Assembly: GCA_965249175.1 (NCBI GenBank) | Contig: OZ252227.1 | Span: 6,014,001-6,078,000, forward strand | Source of the DNA: CAZYFH01 sp965249175 | Lineage (GTDB): Bacteria > Acidobacteriota > Vicinamibacteria > Vicinamibacterales > UBA8438 | DNA length: 64,000 nt | Direction: 5' to 3' | Shown: piece after piece, positions 17,446 through 25,942 of the stretch | Layout of the letters: each line of letters starts with the position of its first letter | Numbering within the stretch: the first letter of the stretch is position 1 | Notes under the pieces: model-generated | The model's input: the letters and a program-made list of their open reading frames with translations, nothing else | The model's database searches: none | What the model was told of the DNA's origin: nothing | Made by a program: the position numbers and the translations under genes

Positions 17446-18935
17446 TGCTGCTCCTGCACATCCTCTTGGCGCCGCTCGCGGCCGTGGTGCTGATCGTCGC
17501 GACGCGGCAGACGCGCGCCCGCCTTGCCGGCTGGATCACGACGGGTGTGCTGCTCTACGCAACGGTGCTCGCTGGTCGGGCGGCCGTGGCGGTCGCCCGC
17601 GGCGAGGTGCTGGTCGAGGAATACCTCGCCATTGCGCCGGGCATCCGCCTCGGTCTCCGGGCGGACGGGCTCAGCATCCCGACGCTGGCGGTCGTCTTGC
17701 TCCTGTGCACGGCGCTCGCCTGTTACTCCATCCGCTATGTGGAGCACCGCGTCACGGTACTGTATCCGGACGAATCCGACGAGGCCCAGGCGCGCCACTA
17801 CGCGCGTTTTTTTGCCCTGCTGCCGTTCTTCCCGATTGGTTTCATCGGCACGATCCTCAGCACCAACCTCGTCTCGCTCTACTTCTTCATGGAAGTGCTG
17901 ACCGTCACCCTGTTCTTCCTGATGGCCTTCTTCGGCTATCGGGAACGTATCCATGTGGCGTTCATCAGCCTGTCGTGGGGCATCATCGGCGCCCTGCTCT
18001 TCCTCGCGGCGTCCCTCATCGTCTACAGCCAGCTGGGGAGTCTCGAGATTGCCGACCTCTCACGCATGGCGGGAAACCCATTGACCGTCGGGACCGCCGC
18101 GCTCTTCCTGGTCGGCCTCATGATGAAGCTGGCGCTCGTCCCGTTCCACGTCTGGATGCCGTCGGTGCACGCGGAGCACCCGACCTGTATCGCCGGGCTG
18201 CTGGCGGTGTACGCCAACCTGGCGCTCTACATCATCGTCCGCGTCCTCGTGCTCCCGCTCGGCACCGAGTTCGCGGTGTTCGGCATGCCGCTGATGATGC
18301 TCGCCCTCGTGACCATGATCTACGGCTCGCTCCTGACGCTGGCCCAGACCGACATCAAGCGGCTCGCGGCGTGCTCCACCATCAGCCAGATCGCGTACTC
18401 AATCCTCGGGTTGGGGGCGTTGACCGCCGCCAGTGTCGAGGGTGGGATGTTCTTCTTTCTGAGCCACATCATGGGAAAAACGGTGTTCTTTTCCACCGCA
18501 GGGATCGTCGTCTACACGACTGGCATCCGCGACATGCGCGAGCTCGGGGGCCTCGCGCGGAAGATGCCGGTGACCGCCGTCCTGTGGGTGATCGGGTGCA
18601 TGATGCTCTCCGGATTTCCGCCATTCAGCAGTTTCACGGCGGAGTGGATCATGTTCACGGGGATCTTCGAGCGCGGCCTCCTCGCGGGTCCCGTCGCTCT
18701 TCTCGTGGCCGTCGGCGGTGTCGTCGCCATCCTGCTGACAGTGGCGTATACGTTCAGAGCGGCGCGCCGGATCTTTTTTGGGCCGCTGAGCCCGGCGCTC
18801 GCCGAACGGGAGGTCGCCGACCCTCGTTGGACGATGACGGTGCCGCTCGGTGTCGTGGCCGCGACGTCAGTCGTGTTGGGGCTCTATCCGCGCGTGATGA
18901 TGGATCTGCTGCACACCGTCCTTGGTGGGATTTGA
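17445..18935 (+). CDS. NuoM/MrpD-like antiporter subunit (3 of 3)
   Basis: A 496-residue polytopic member of the same antiporter superfamily. It carries NLVSLYFFMEVLTVTLFFLMAFFG with the channel glutamate, and LVPFHVWMPSVHAEHPTCIAGLLAVYANLALYIIVR in place of the usual PxxVSALLAA segment. The GTG at 17445 shares its G with the TAG stop of the previous gene. It is the last gene of the operon and is followed at once by a strong hairpin. The three large subunits with E, F, G, B, C suggest one membrane complex exchanging Na+ or K+ for protons. Confidence 0.87.
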   Translation: MLLLHILLAPLAAVVLIVATRQTRARLAGWITTGVLLYATVLAGRAAVAVARGEVLVEEYLAIAPGIRLGLRADGLSIPTLAVVLLLCTALACYSIRYVEHRVTVLYPDESDEAQARHYARFFALLPFFPIGFIGTILSTNLVSLYFFMEVLTVTLFFLMAFFGYRERIHVAFISLSWGIIGALLFLAASLIVYSQLGSLEIADLSRMAGNPLTVGTAALFLVGLMMKLALVPFHVWMPSVHAEHPTCIAGLLAVYANLALYIIVRVLVLPLGTEFAVFGMPLMMLALVTMIYGSLLTLAQTDIKRLAACSTISQIAYSILGLGALTAASVEGGMFFFLSHIMGKTVFFSTAGIVVYTTGIRDMRELGGLARKMPVTAVLWVIGCMMLSGFPPFSSFTAEWIMFTGIFERGLLAGPVALLVAVGGVVAILLTVAYTFRAARRIFFGPLSPALAEREVADPRWTMTVPLGVVAATSVVLGLYPRVMMDLLHTVLGGI

Positions 18936-18940
18936 CGAAA

Positions 18941-18968
18941 ACGGCCGGGCCAACCGGGGCCCGGCCGT
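18941..18968. terminator. Hairpin between convergent antiporter operon and lipoprotein gene
   Basis: A perfect 11-bp stem (ACGGCCGGGCC pairing with GGCCCGGCCGT) with a 6-nt loop lies 6 bp after the last antiporter gene and 30 bp from the end of the minus-strand lipoprotein gene. There is no long T tract on the plus strand; read on the minus strand the stem is followed by TTTTCGTC. It probably works as a bidirectional terminator or 3'-end stabiliser. Confidence 0.65.
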
Positions 18969-18998
18969 GGGATGGAGCGTCGTCAGCGGAACGCCGCG

Positions 18999-19715
18999 CT
19001 ACTCGAGCGCCGTGATGATCCACCGTCCGTCGATGAGGCCGTCTTCTCCACCCTGGAGCTCGACCTTCTCCAGGGTGATGACCATCGTTCGGTCCTCCCC
19101 GACCTCGTCCTTGGTCACGGTGGCCGCGACGGTGACATCCTTGGACACCAACTCGCCCTCGAACTGGGCAACGTCGAGCGGGTTCGATGGGTCGTAGGTG
19201 CTGGCCTGGGCGATGCGAGCCTCCTCATCAAGAGCGCTCTGCGAGTCGGATACCTTGCGCGCGAAATCACGTTCGTCGTCGCGCCAGGTTCTCCAGGCTT
19301 CCTGGATTTCCTGATCGCGTCGAGCGACGTCCTCTTCCCCTCGCTCGGCCGCGATCACCCGCGCGATCGCCTCGAGGTTCTCGTCTTGATAGGTCTTCTT
19401 CTCCGCGCGAAACGTCGTTTCCGCGTCCCGGGTCTCCTGGAGGGCCGAGGCGAGGTCGCGCAGCCGAAGCGGTCGACGCTGCTCCTCGGTGACGCTCTCG
19501 ACGCTGGCCCCCGACACGATGCCGTCCTCTTGCGGGTCGAAGACCACCATCGACATGTTGCCGAGCGTCGTGCGGTCGTTGAAGCGCGAGGCCTGGAAGA
19601 AACTGCGGATGATGCTTTGCTCCGCGCCCCCACCCCCGCACCCGGCGAGCAGGCCGCCGCCAACCACCAACGCCAACGTCATGCGCCCGGCGGTGCTGAT
19701 CATTGAACGAGACAT
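18999..19715 (-). CDS. Putative lipoprotein of unknown function, downstream of gyrA
   Basis: A 238-residue protein with a lipoprotein signal peptide: positive start (MSRSMISTAGRM), hydrophobic core and lipobox LLAGC near residue 25, then Gly-rich. The body has a long charged, probably coiled-coil helix (about 100-180, rich in E, R, Q and A). It ends in a beta-rich region with KDVTVAATVTKDEVGEDRTMVITLEKVE. The start at 19715 is supported by AAGGAGG about 8 bases upstream. It follows gyrA by 49 bp and is likely cotranscribed. No family recognised. Confidence 0.75.
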   Translation of the reverse strand: MSRSMISTAGRMTLALVVGGGLLAGCGGGGAEQSIIRSFFQASRFNDRTTLGNMSMVVFDPQEDGIVSGASVESVTEEQRRPLRLRDLASALQETRDAETTFRAEKKTYQDENLEAIARVIAAERGEEDVARRDQEIQEAWRTWRDDERDFARKVSDSQSALDEEARIAQASTYDPSNPLDVAQFEGELVSKDVTVAATVTKDEVGEDRTMVITLEKVELQGGEDGLIDGRWIITALE

Positions 19716-19764
19716 GCTGGTTGCCTCCTTGGTCACGCCCGCGGAACATTGCGGGACGTATCCG

Positions 19765-22302
19765 CTACGCATCGCCCACGTCGGTGGGTGCGCCCTCGCC
19801 GCCGGTGCTCTTGGACGCCTCAGCGTCGTTCCCGCTGGCATCCGATTCGACGAGACGTGCCATCGACACGACCCGATCGTCGTCGTCGATCTCGATGAGC
19901 CGCACGCCCTGGGTTGCCCGGCCGATGGAACGAATGCCGCCGGTGACCATGCGCAGCAACTTGCCCTGCTGCGTGATCAACATAACCTCATCGTCGTCCT
20001 CTACGTAGGCGACGCCGGCCACGCGTCCGTTCCTGTCATTTGCGCGAGCGTTAATGATACCGAGTCCCCCCCGCGATTGCACGCGGTATTCCTCTAGCTC
20101 GGTGCGCTTGCCGAACCCGTTTTCGGTCACGGTCAGCAGCGTCCCAGTCGGCCGGACCACGGTCATGGCGACCACCTCGTCGCCCTCCCGCAGCGCAATG
20201 CCGCGAACGCCCCTGGCTGTGCGGCCCACCGGGCGGACGTCCGCCTCCGCGAACCGGATCGCCATGCCGCTCCGGGTTCCCATGAAGATCTCAGCCCGCC
20301 CGTCGGACAGCTCTGCCCCGACCACGGCGTCGCCCGCGGCGGCGTCGATCCCCATGGCGATGACCCCGCCGGCCCACCGGTGTCGAAACGCGCGGAGGTC
20401 CGTCTTCTTGACGACGCCGCGACGCGTCCCCATCACAACGAAGCGCTCGCCGTCCGCCCCTGGGAAGTCCTTGACCGTCTCGAGCGCCGCGATCCGTTCG
20501 TCTTGCGCCATCTTGACCAAATTGGCGATCGACTTACCGCGGCCGGCCGGCCCAACGTCGGGAATCTCGTGCACCCTGAGCCGGTAGACGCGGCCGCGGT
20601 CCGAGAAGATGAGGATGTTGGCGTGCGTCGACGCGACGAAGAGATGCGTCAGGAAGTCCTCGTCGCGTGTCCGCATGCCGATGCGGCCCTTACCGCCGCG
20701 GCGCTGGTTGCGGTACTGGGTGATGGCGGTGCGTTTGATGTAACCGGTGTTGCTGACGGTGATCGCCATGTCCTCTTCGACGATCAGGTCCTCGATGCGG
20801 AACTCGCCGTCCGCGTCGATGATCTGAGACCGTCGGGCGTCGCCGTACTTCTCCTGAATCGCGCGGAGCTCGGTGATGACGATCCCGAGGAGCAGCGCGT
20901 CGCTCTCGAGAATGGCGCGCAGACGCTCGACGGTCCGGAGCAGCTCAGCGAGCTCGTCGACGACTTTCTGCCGCTCGAGGCCGGTGAGGCGCTGCAGCTG
21001 CATGTCGAGGATGGCCTGCGCCTGCTTCTGCGTCAGCTCGAACTGATCCATGAGCCCGGTGCGCGCCTCGGCAGGCGTCTTGGCCGCGCGAATCAGGTGG
21101 ATGACGGCATCGAGGTGGTCGAGCGCAATCTTGAGTCCTTCGAGGATGTGCGCGCGCGCTTCCGCCTTCCGCAGCTCGTGCTCCGTGCGGCGGCGCACGA
21201 CCTCGCGCCGGAATTCGAGGAAGTGCTCCAGCAAGTCGAGCAGCGTGAGCACCTGCGGCCGGCCGGCCACAATGGCCAGCATGATGATGCCGAACGAGCT
21301 TTGGAGGGACGTGTGCTTGTACAGGTTATTGAGCACCACCTCCGGGATCTCGCCTCGACGAAGCTCGATCACGATGCGCATGCCGTCGCGGTCCGATTCG
21401 TCGCGCAGGTCCGAGATGCCGTCAATTACCTTGTCGCGCACGAGCTCGGCGGTCTTCTCCAGCAGCCTGGCCTTGTTCACCTGGTAGGGAATCTCCGTCA
21501 CGATGATCGCGACGCGGTCCTTCTTGCGCCCAGGTCCCGACTCTTCGATCGTCGTCCGGGCGCGCATCGTGATCGACCCGCGGCCCGTCCGATACGCCTG
21601 GGCGATGCCCGCCCGCCCGACGATGAAGCCGCCGGTTGGAAAATCCGGACCGGGAATCATCGTCAGCAGCTCGCGAAGCTTGGCCTCGCGAGGTTCCGTC
21701 GTATGCTCGGCCACCCAGACGAGTCCGTCGATGATCTCCCGGAGGTTATGGGGCGGGATGTTCGTGGCCATCCCGACCGCGATCCCGGCCGACCCATTGA
21801 CGAGAAGGTTCGGGTACGGCGCCGGCAACACGGTCGGTTCTTCGCTGGTTTCGTCGTAGTTCGGAATGAAATCGACCGTCTCTTTGTCGAGATCGGCCAT
21901 CAGATCGTCGGCGATCCGCTCGAGCCGCGATTCGGTGTATCGCATCGCCGCCGGCGGATCCCCATCGACGGACCCGAAATTGCCCTGGCTGTCGACCAGG
22001 GGGTACCGCATGTTGAAATCCTGGGCGAGTCGCACGAGGGTGTCGTAGATCGAACTGTCGCCATGGGGATGGAAATTGCCCATGACCTCGCCGACGATCT
22101 TTGCGCACTTGCGATACGACCGGTTGGACGCGAGCCCCATCGTTCGCATCCCGTAGATGACCCGCCGGTGCGCCGGCTTCAAGCCGTCGCGGACGTCGGG
22201 GAGCGCCCGCCCGATGATCACGCTCATGGCGTAATCCATGTACGAGCGACGCATCTCGTCTTCGATGTTGACCGGGATGTGGGGCTGCTGAATGTCTGTC
22301 AT
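19765..22302 (-). CDS. gyrA: DNA gyrase subunit A
   Basis: GyrA cuts and rejoins DNA and, with GyrB, introduces negative supercoils. The 845-residue protein opens with YMDYAMSVIIGRALPDVRDG. The catalytic tyrosine lies in AAMRYTESRL, and the C-terminal part has beta-pinwheel blades, including a GyrA-box-like QRRGGKGRIGM near residue 530. The quinolone-determining region reads GDSSIYD, with the Ser83 and Asp87 equivalents retained, so no resistance change is visible there. It lies downstream of gyrB but is separated from it by an IS insertion. Confidence 0.97.
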   Translation of the reverse strand: MTDIQQPHIPVNIEDEMRRSYMDYAMSVIIGRALPDVRDGLKPAHRRVIYGMRTMGLASNRSYRKCAKIVGEVMGNFHPHGDSSIYDTLVRLAQDFNMRYPLVDSQGNFGSVDGDPPAAMRYTESRLERIADDLMADLDKETVDFIPNYDETSEEPTVLPAPYPNLLVNGSAGIAVGMATNIPPHNLREIIDGLVWVAEHTTEPREAKLRELLTMIPGPDFPTGGFIVGRAGIAQAYRTGRGSITMRARTTIEESGPGRKKDRVAIIVTEIPYQVNKARLLEKTAELVRDKVIDGISDLRDESDRDGMRIVIELRRGEIPEVVLNNLYKHTSLQSSFGIIMLAIVAGRPQVLTLLDLLEHFLEFRREVVRRRTEHELRKAEARAHILEGLKIALDHLDAVIHLIRAAKTPAEARTGLMDQFELTQKQAQAILDMQLQRLTGLERQKVVDELAELLRTVERLRAILESDALLLGIVITELRAIQEKYGDARRSQIIDADGEFRIEDLIVEEDMAITVSNTGYIKRTAITQYRNQRRGGKGRIGMRTRDEDFLTHLFVASTHANILIFSDRGRVYRLRVHEIPDVGPAGRGKSIANLVKMAQDERIAALETVKDFPGADGERFVVMGTRRGVVKKTDLRAFRHRWAGGVIAMGIDAAAGDAVVGAELSDGRAEIFMGTRSGMAIRFAEADVRPVGRTARGVRGIALREGDEVVAMTVVRPTGTLLTVTENGFGKRTELEEYRVQSRGGLGIINARANDRNGRVAGVAYVEDDDEVMLITQQGKLLRMVTGGIRSIGRATQGVRLIEIDDDDRVVSMARLVESDASGNDAEASKSTGGEGAPTDVGDA

Positions 22303-22355
22303 GTGATGCTACGACCGCTTCGACTACAACATGCGGCGCGAGGAGCGGGTGTCGG

Positions 22356-22363
22356 AGCTAGGG
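22356..22363 (+). repeat. Target-site duplication AGCTAGGG (left copy)
   Basis: The 8-bp direct repeat AGCTAGGG lies at 22356-22363 and again at 23298-23305, exactly outside the element ends. This fixes the boundaries and shows that the insertion is recent enough for the duplication to be unmutated. Confidence 0.85.
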
Positions 22364-23297
22364 TGAACAGTTTCGCTTTAGTGTTGACAGTCTCGGCTGT
22401 CTGACAGCGGAGATAGAACGAGGGCCATGTGGCCTATCCTTCCACGCAGTTTCTTTGGACCAAGAAGCGCGAAAGGAAGGTACCCAATGACCCTCGACGA
22501 CAGCATACAAGGGTTCCGGCTGCGGGTTCTGCGGGCGGCGCAGCGCAGTGGCAACGTGAGCGCGACGTGTCGACGCGACGACGTGTCCCGGACGGTGTTC
22601 TATCGATGGCGGGCTCGGCTGACGCGCGACGGGGCCGACGGGCTGCAGCCGAAACGGCGGACCGCCCGGCGGAGGCGTGCCCCCGAGCTCAGCGTGATTG
22701 ACGAGCGGCGGGTGATCGCCGAAGCCTTGGCCTGGCCGACCCGCGGGCCGCAGTGGGTGAGCGACCGACTGGCCCGGCAAGGACACGCCATCGCGCCGGT
22801 GACCGTCTGGCGGGTCTTGCGCCGGGTCGGGCTGAATCACCGCCTGGCCCGGTTGGCCGTGCTCAAGGAGCACCGTGCCGCCACCGGCCTGCTGACCGAA
22901 CGCACGGTGCGGCGGCGGCGGGGCCGCCATGTCGTGGCGGAGCGGCCGGGCGACCTGTGTTCGCTCGACAGCTTCTACATCGGGAAGCTGAAGGGCGTGG
23001 GCAAGGTCTGGCAGCTGACGGCGTGTGATTGCGCCTCGTCGTACGGGTGGGCGCGGATCGTCGTCGGCGAGGTCACGGCGGCCCTGATGGCGGCCCTGCA
23101 ACGGTCGTTGGACCGGTTCTTGGTGTTCTACAACGGGCACCGACCACATCGTGGCTATCGCCTCCGAGGCCGGACGCCGGCCACGGTCTTCCGAGGGGCC
23201 GTTGCCGCTTGAGCGAGCACGCCGGCCTCACCCGATGGGGCCGGCGCGCGCAGCGAACACGTGGTTGGAACTGTCAACACCTTTGCGGAACTGGACA
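22364..23297 (+). mobile_element. IS481-like insertion element with internal deletion, 8-bp target duplication
   Basis: The ends are inverted repeats beginning TGAACAGTTTCG and TGTCCAGTTCCG, extending inwards about 27 bp to GTGTTGACAG. The element is flanked by the direct repeat AGCTAGGG at 22356-22363 and 23298-23305, a perfect 8-bp target duplication. At 934 bp it is shorter than a full element because the transposase gene has lost its middle. It sits between gyrB and gyrA, with its gene on the opposite strand to them. Confidence 0.9.
22487..23212 (+). pseudogene. IS481-like transposase with the catalytic core deleted
   Basis: The N-terminal HTH region (AAQRSGNVSATCRRDDVSRTVFYRWRARL) and the start of the integrase domain (RPGDLCSLDSFYIGKLKGVGKVWQLTACDCAS) are present. 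The frame then jumps, near 23085-23105, from VGEVTAAL straight to ALQRSLDRFLVFYNGHRPHRGY, the C-terminal end of the domain. The segment with the second Asp and the Glu of the DDE triad, roughly 85-95 residues in relatives, is missing. A short direct repeat GGCGGCCCTG at the junction suggests a slippage deletion that kept the frame. Start at ATG 22487 after AAGGAAGG. The product should be inactive. Confidence 0.85.
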
Positions 23298-23356
23298 AGC
23301 TAGGGCCCGCACACGGGGCGTGTGCGGGAGCGGGCCGTGGGCCGCGGCCTGTGGTC

Positions 23357-25909
23357 CTACACATCCAGGTGTTCTACATCGAGCGCGTTCTCCTCGATGA
23401 ACTTGCGCCGCGGTTCGACTTTGTCACCCATCAACGTTGTGAACATGTGATCGGCTTCGGCGTCGTCTTCCGCGCGAACCTGGAGCAAGGTGCGGTTCTC
23501 GGGGTTCATGGTCGTCGCCCACAACTGGTCGGGGTTCATCTCGCCGAGCCCTTTGTACCTGTTGACCGCGACGCCGCGCTTGCCCGCGGCAATGAAGTAC
23601 TCGACCAACTCGTCGAGCGAGCCGATCGGGACGTCCTGGTCCGCGCCCGCCGCGGGGGGCGACTCCTCACCGGCGTCGGCATCGGCGTCGGCCCGGTTGG
23701 CCTGCGGCGGTGCGCCGGTCGCCACGACCATCGGCCCTTCGATCTCGCGGATCTCAGCGTGCGCCGCCAGCAGGGCGCGATATTCGGCCGCTTCGACGAA
23801 GTCGACGCCGACCGCGTGCCGTCTCGGATAGCCTTCCGTGCGGTCCTCGATGTGCAGCAGGGACGCGTTGTGCTCTTCGTCGGGGCCAACTGACACGGTG
23901 CGGAGCGTGGACGACAACTCCCGCGCGAGCGCGTCGACGGCCGTCCGGTCCGCGAAGAACGCCCGCTCGCGGGCACCCCGCGCGACGAGCGCGATGATCA
24001 CGTCGCGGGTCGGCCCCCGGCGCTCGACCACCTGAAGGAGCTTCCCAAAGGCCACGAGCCGATGCAGCACCTGCTCGAGGTGCTCGCCGGCGAACTCCAG
24101 CCCCGCGGAGGGCAACCGTAGGACGCGCGACTCGCTGGCGCGACGGATCAGATACGCCTCCAGATCGCGGTCGTTCTTGATGTACTGCTCGGCGCGTCCC
24201 CGCTTGGCGCGATAGAGCGGCGGCTGCGCGATGTAGATATGCCCGCGCTCGATCAATGCGCGCATCTGTCGATAGAAGAAGGTCAACAGGAGCGTGCGGA
24301 TATGTGACCCGTCGACGTCGGCGTCGGTCATGATGATGACGCGGTGGTAGCGGAGCTTCGAAGGATCGAAGTCGTCCTTGCCGATGCCGCACCCGAGCGC
24401 GGCGATCATCGTCTTGATCTCGTCGCTGCTCAGCATCTTGTCGAACCGGGCACGTTCGACATTGAGGATCTTGCCCTTGATGGGCAGCACGGCCTGAAAC
24501 CGTCGGTCGCGGCCCTGTTTCGCCGAGCCGCCGGCCGACTCGCCTTCGACGATATAGAGTTCGCATTTCGCCGGGTCGCGCTCCTGGCAGTCGGCGAGCT
24601 TCCCGGGCAATGAGCTGTTGTCGAGCGCGCCCTTCCGGCGCACGAGGTCACGGGCTTTGCGCGCCGCCTCGCGGGCTCGCGCGGCGTCGATCGCCTTGTT
24701 GACGATGCGTTTCGCGACGCCGGGGTTCTCTTCCAGATGCGCGCCGAGCCGATCGTTGATGATCGCCGCAACGATCCCCATGACCTCAGTGTTCCCGAGC
24801 TTTGTTTTGGTCTGCCCCTCGAACTGCGGCCGCGGGAGCTTCACGCTGACGACGGCGACGAGACCCTCGCGAATGTCGTCGCCGCTGACACTCTCTTTGA
24901 GATCGCGGGCCAGGTTATTCGCGTTCGCGTAAGCGTTGATCGTCCGGGTGAGCGCCGACCGGAACCCGGAGAGGTGCGTCCCGCCTTCCTGCGTGTTGAT
25001 GTTGTTCGCGAACGAATAGACCGTGTCCGCGTACCCGTCGTTCCATTGCAGCGCGATCTCGGCCTCGATCCCATCCCTGGCGCCGTGCATGTAGATCGGT
25101 TGCGCGTTCACGGCGGTCTTGTTCTTGTTGATGAACTCGACGAACGAGCTGATCCCGCCGGCGTATTGGAAGTTGCGGCTCTTGCCCGTGCGCTCGTCGG
25201 TCAGGGTGATGGTGATGCCCGCGTTCAGGAACGCCAGTTCGCGAAGGCGGTGCGCGAGCGTGTCGAAGCTGTAGACGATGGTCTCGAACACGCGCTCGTC
25301 GGCCTTGAAGGTGACCTTGGTCCCGCGTCGCTTGGTGGTGCCAATCGTCTCGATCCCCTTCGTCGGCCGGCCACGCGCGTAGCTTTGCCGGTAGACCTGC
25401 CCGTCTCGCCAGATCTCCAGGTCGAGCGCTTCGGACAATGCGTTGACGACCGACACCCCGACGCCGTGCAACCCTCCCGAGACCCGGTAACTCTTGTTGT
25501 CAAACTTGCCGCCGGCATGGAGCACGGTCATCACGACTTCGGCAGCCGACTTGCCGCTTGCGTGTTCGTCAACCGGAATACCACGGCCGTTGTCGACGAC
25601 CGTGATCGAGTTGTCGATGTGCACGGTCACATCGATGAGATCGCAGAACCCGCCCAGTGCCTCGTCGATCGAGTTGTCGACCACCTCGTACACCAGGTGG
25701 TGGAGGCCGGTCGGGCCGGTCGATCCGATATACATCGCCGGCCGCTTCCGGACTGCCTCGAGCCCTTCGAGAACTTTGATCTTGTCGGCGCGATAGTCGT
25801 CCGAGTCCTGCGCTTCGGCCGGTGGGGGGGGGGCTGCTGGCGGGACGGGCAACGCGTTGCTCTCTGGCGTCACGTCGCCCTGAGGATCGTCTTGTTCCAG
25901 TTGTGTCAT
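23357..25909 (-). CDS. gyrB: DNA gyrase subunit B
   Basis: GyrB is the ATPase subunit of gyrase. The 850-residue protein has the GHKL ATPase domain (VDNSIDEALGGFCDLID, GLHGVGVSVVNALS), a transducer with the QTKTKLGN motif, and the TOPRIM domain (YIVEGESAGGSAKQGRDR; MTDADVDGSHIRTLLLTFFYRQM). A C-terminal insertion of about 165 residues before RYKGLGEMNP resembles the long type found in Gram-negative bacteria. A run of 11 C residues on the coding strand (25824-25834) encodes Pro/Ala in the unconserved N-terminal tail and is prone to slippage. It follows dnaN by 33 bp. Confidence 0.97.
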   Translation of the reverse strand: MTQLEQDDPQGDVTPESNALPVPPAAPPPPAEAQDSDDYRADKIKVLEGLEAVRKRPAMYIGSTGPTGLHHLVYEVVDNSIDEALGGFCDLIDVTVHIDNSITVVDNGRGIPVDEHASGKSAAEVVMTVLHAGGKFDNKSYRVSGGLHGVGVSVVNALSEALDLEIWRDGQVYRQSYARGRPTKGIETIGTTKRRGTKVTFKADERVFETIVYSFDTLAHRLRELAFLNAGITITLTDERTGKSRNFQYAGGISSFVEFINKNKTAVNAQPIYMHGARDGIEAEIALQWNDGYADTVYSFANNINTQEGGTHLSGFRSALTRTINAYANANNLARDLKESVSGDDIREGLVAVVSVKLPRPQFEGQTKTKLGNTEVMGIVAAIINDRLGAHLEENPGVAKRIVNKAIDAARAREAARKARDLVRRKGALDNSSLPGKLADCQERDPAKCELYIVEGESAGGSAKQGRDRRFQAVLPIKGKILNVERARFDKMLSSDEIKTMIAALGCGIGKDDFDPSKLRYHRVIIMTDADVDGSHIRTLLLTFFYRQMRALIERGHIYIAQPPLYRAKRGRAEQYIKNDRDLEAYLIRRASESRVLRLPSAGLEFAGEHLEQVLHRLVAFGKLLQVVERRGPTRDVIIALVARGARERAFFADRTAVDALARELSSTLRTVSVGPDEEHNASLLHIEDRTEGYPRRHAVGVDFVEAAEYRALLAAHAEIREIEGPMVVATGAPPQANRADADADAGEESPPAAGADQDVPIGSLDELVEYFIAAGKRGVAVNRYKGLGEMNPDQLWATTMNPENRTLLQVRAEDDAEADHMFTTLMGDKVEPRRKFIEENALDVEHLDV

Positions 25910-25942
25910 CGGGTCCGTTGGGAATGCGTCGCCGCGTGTGTG

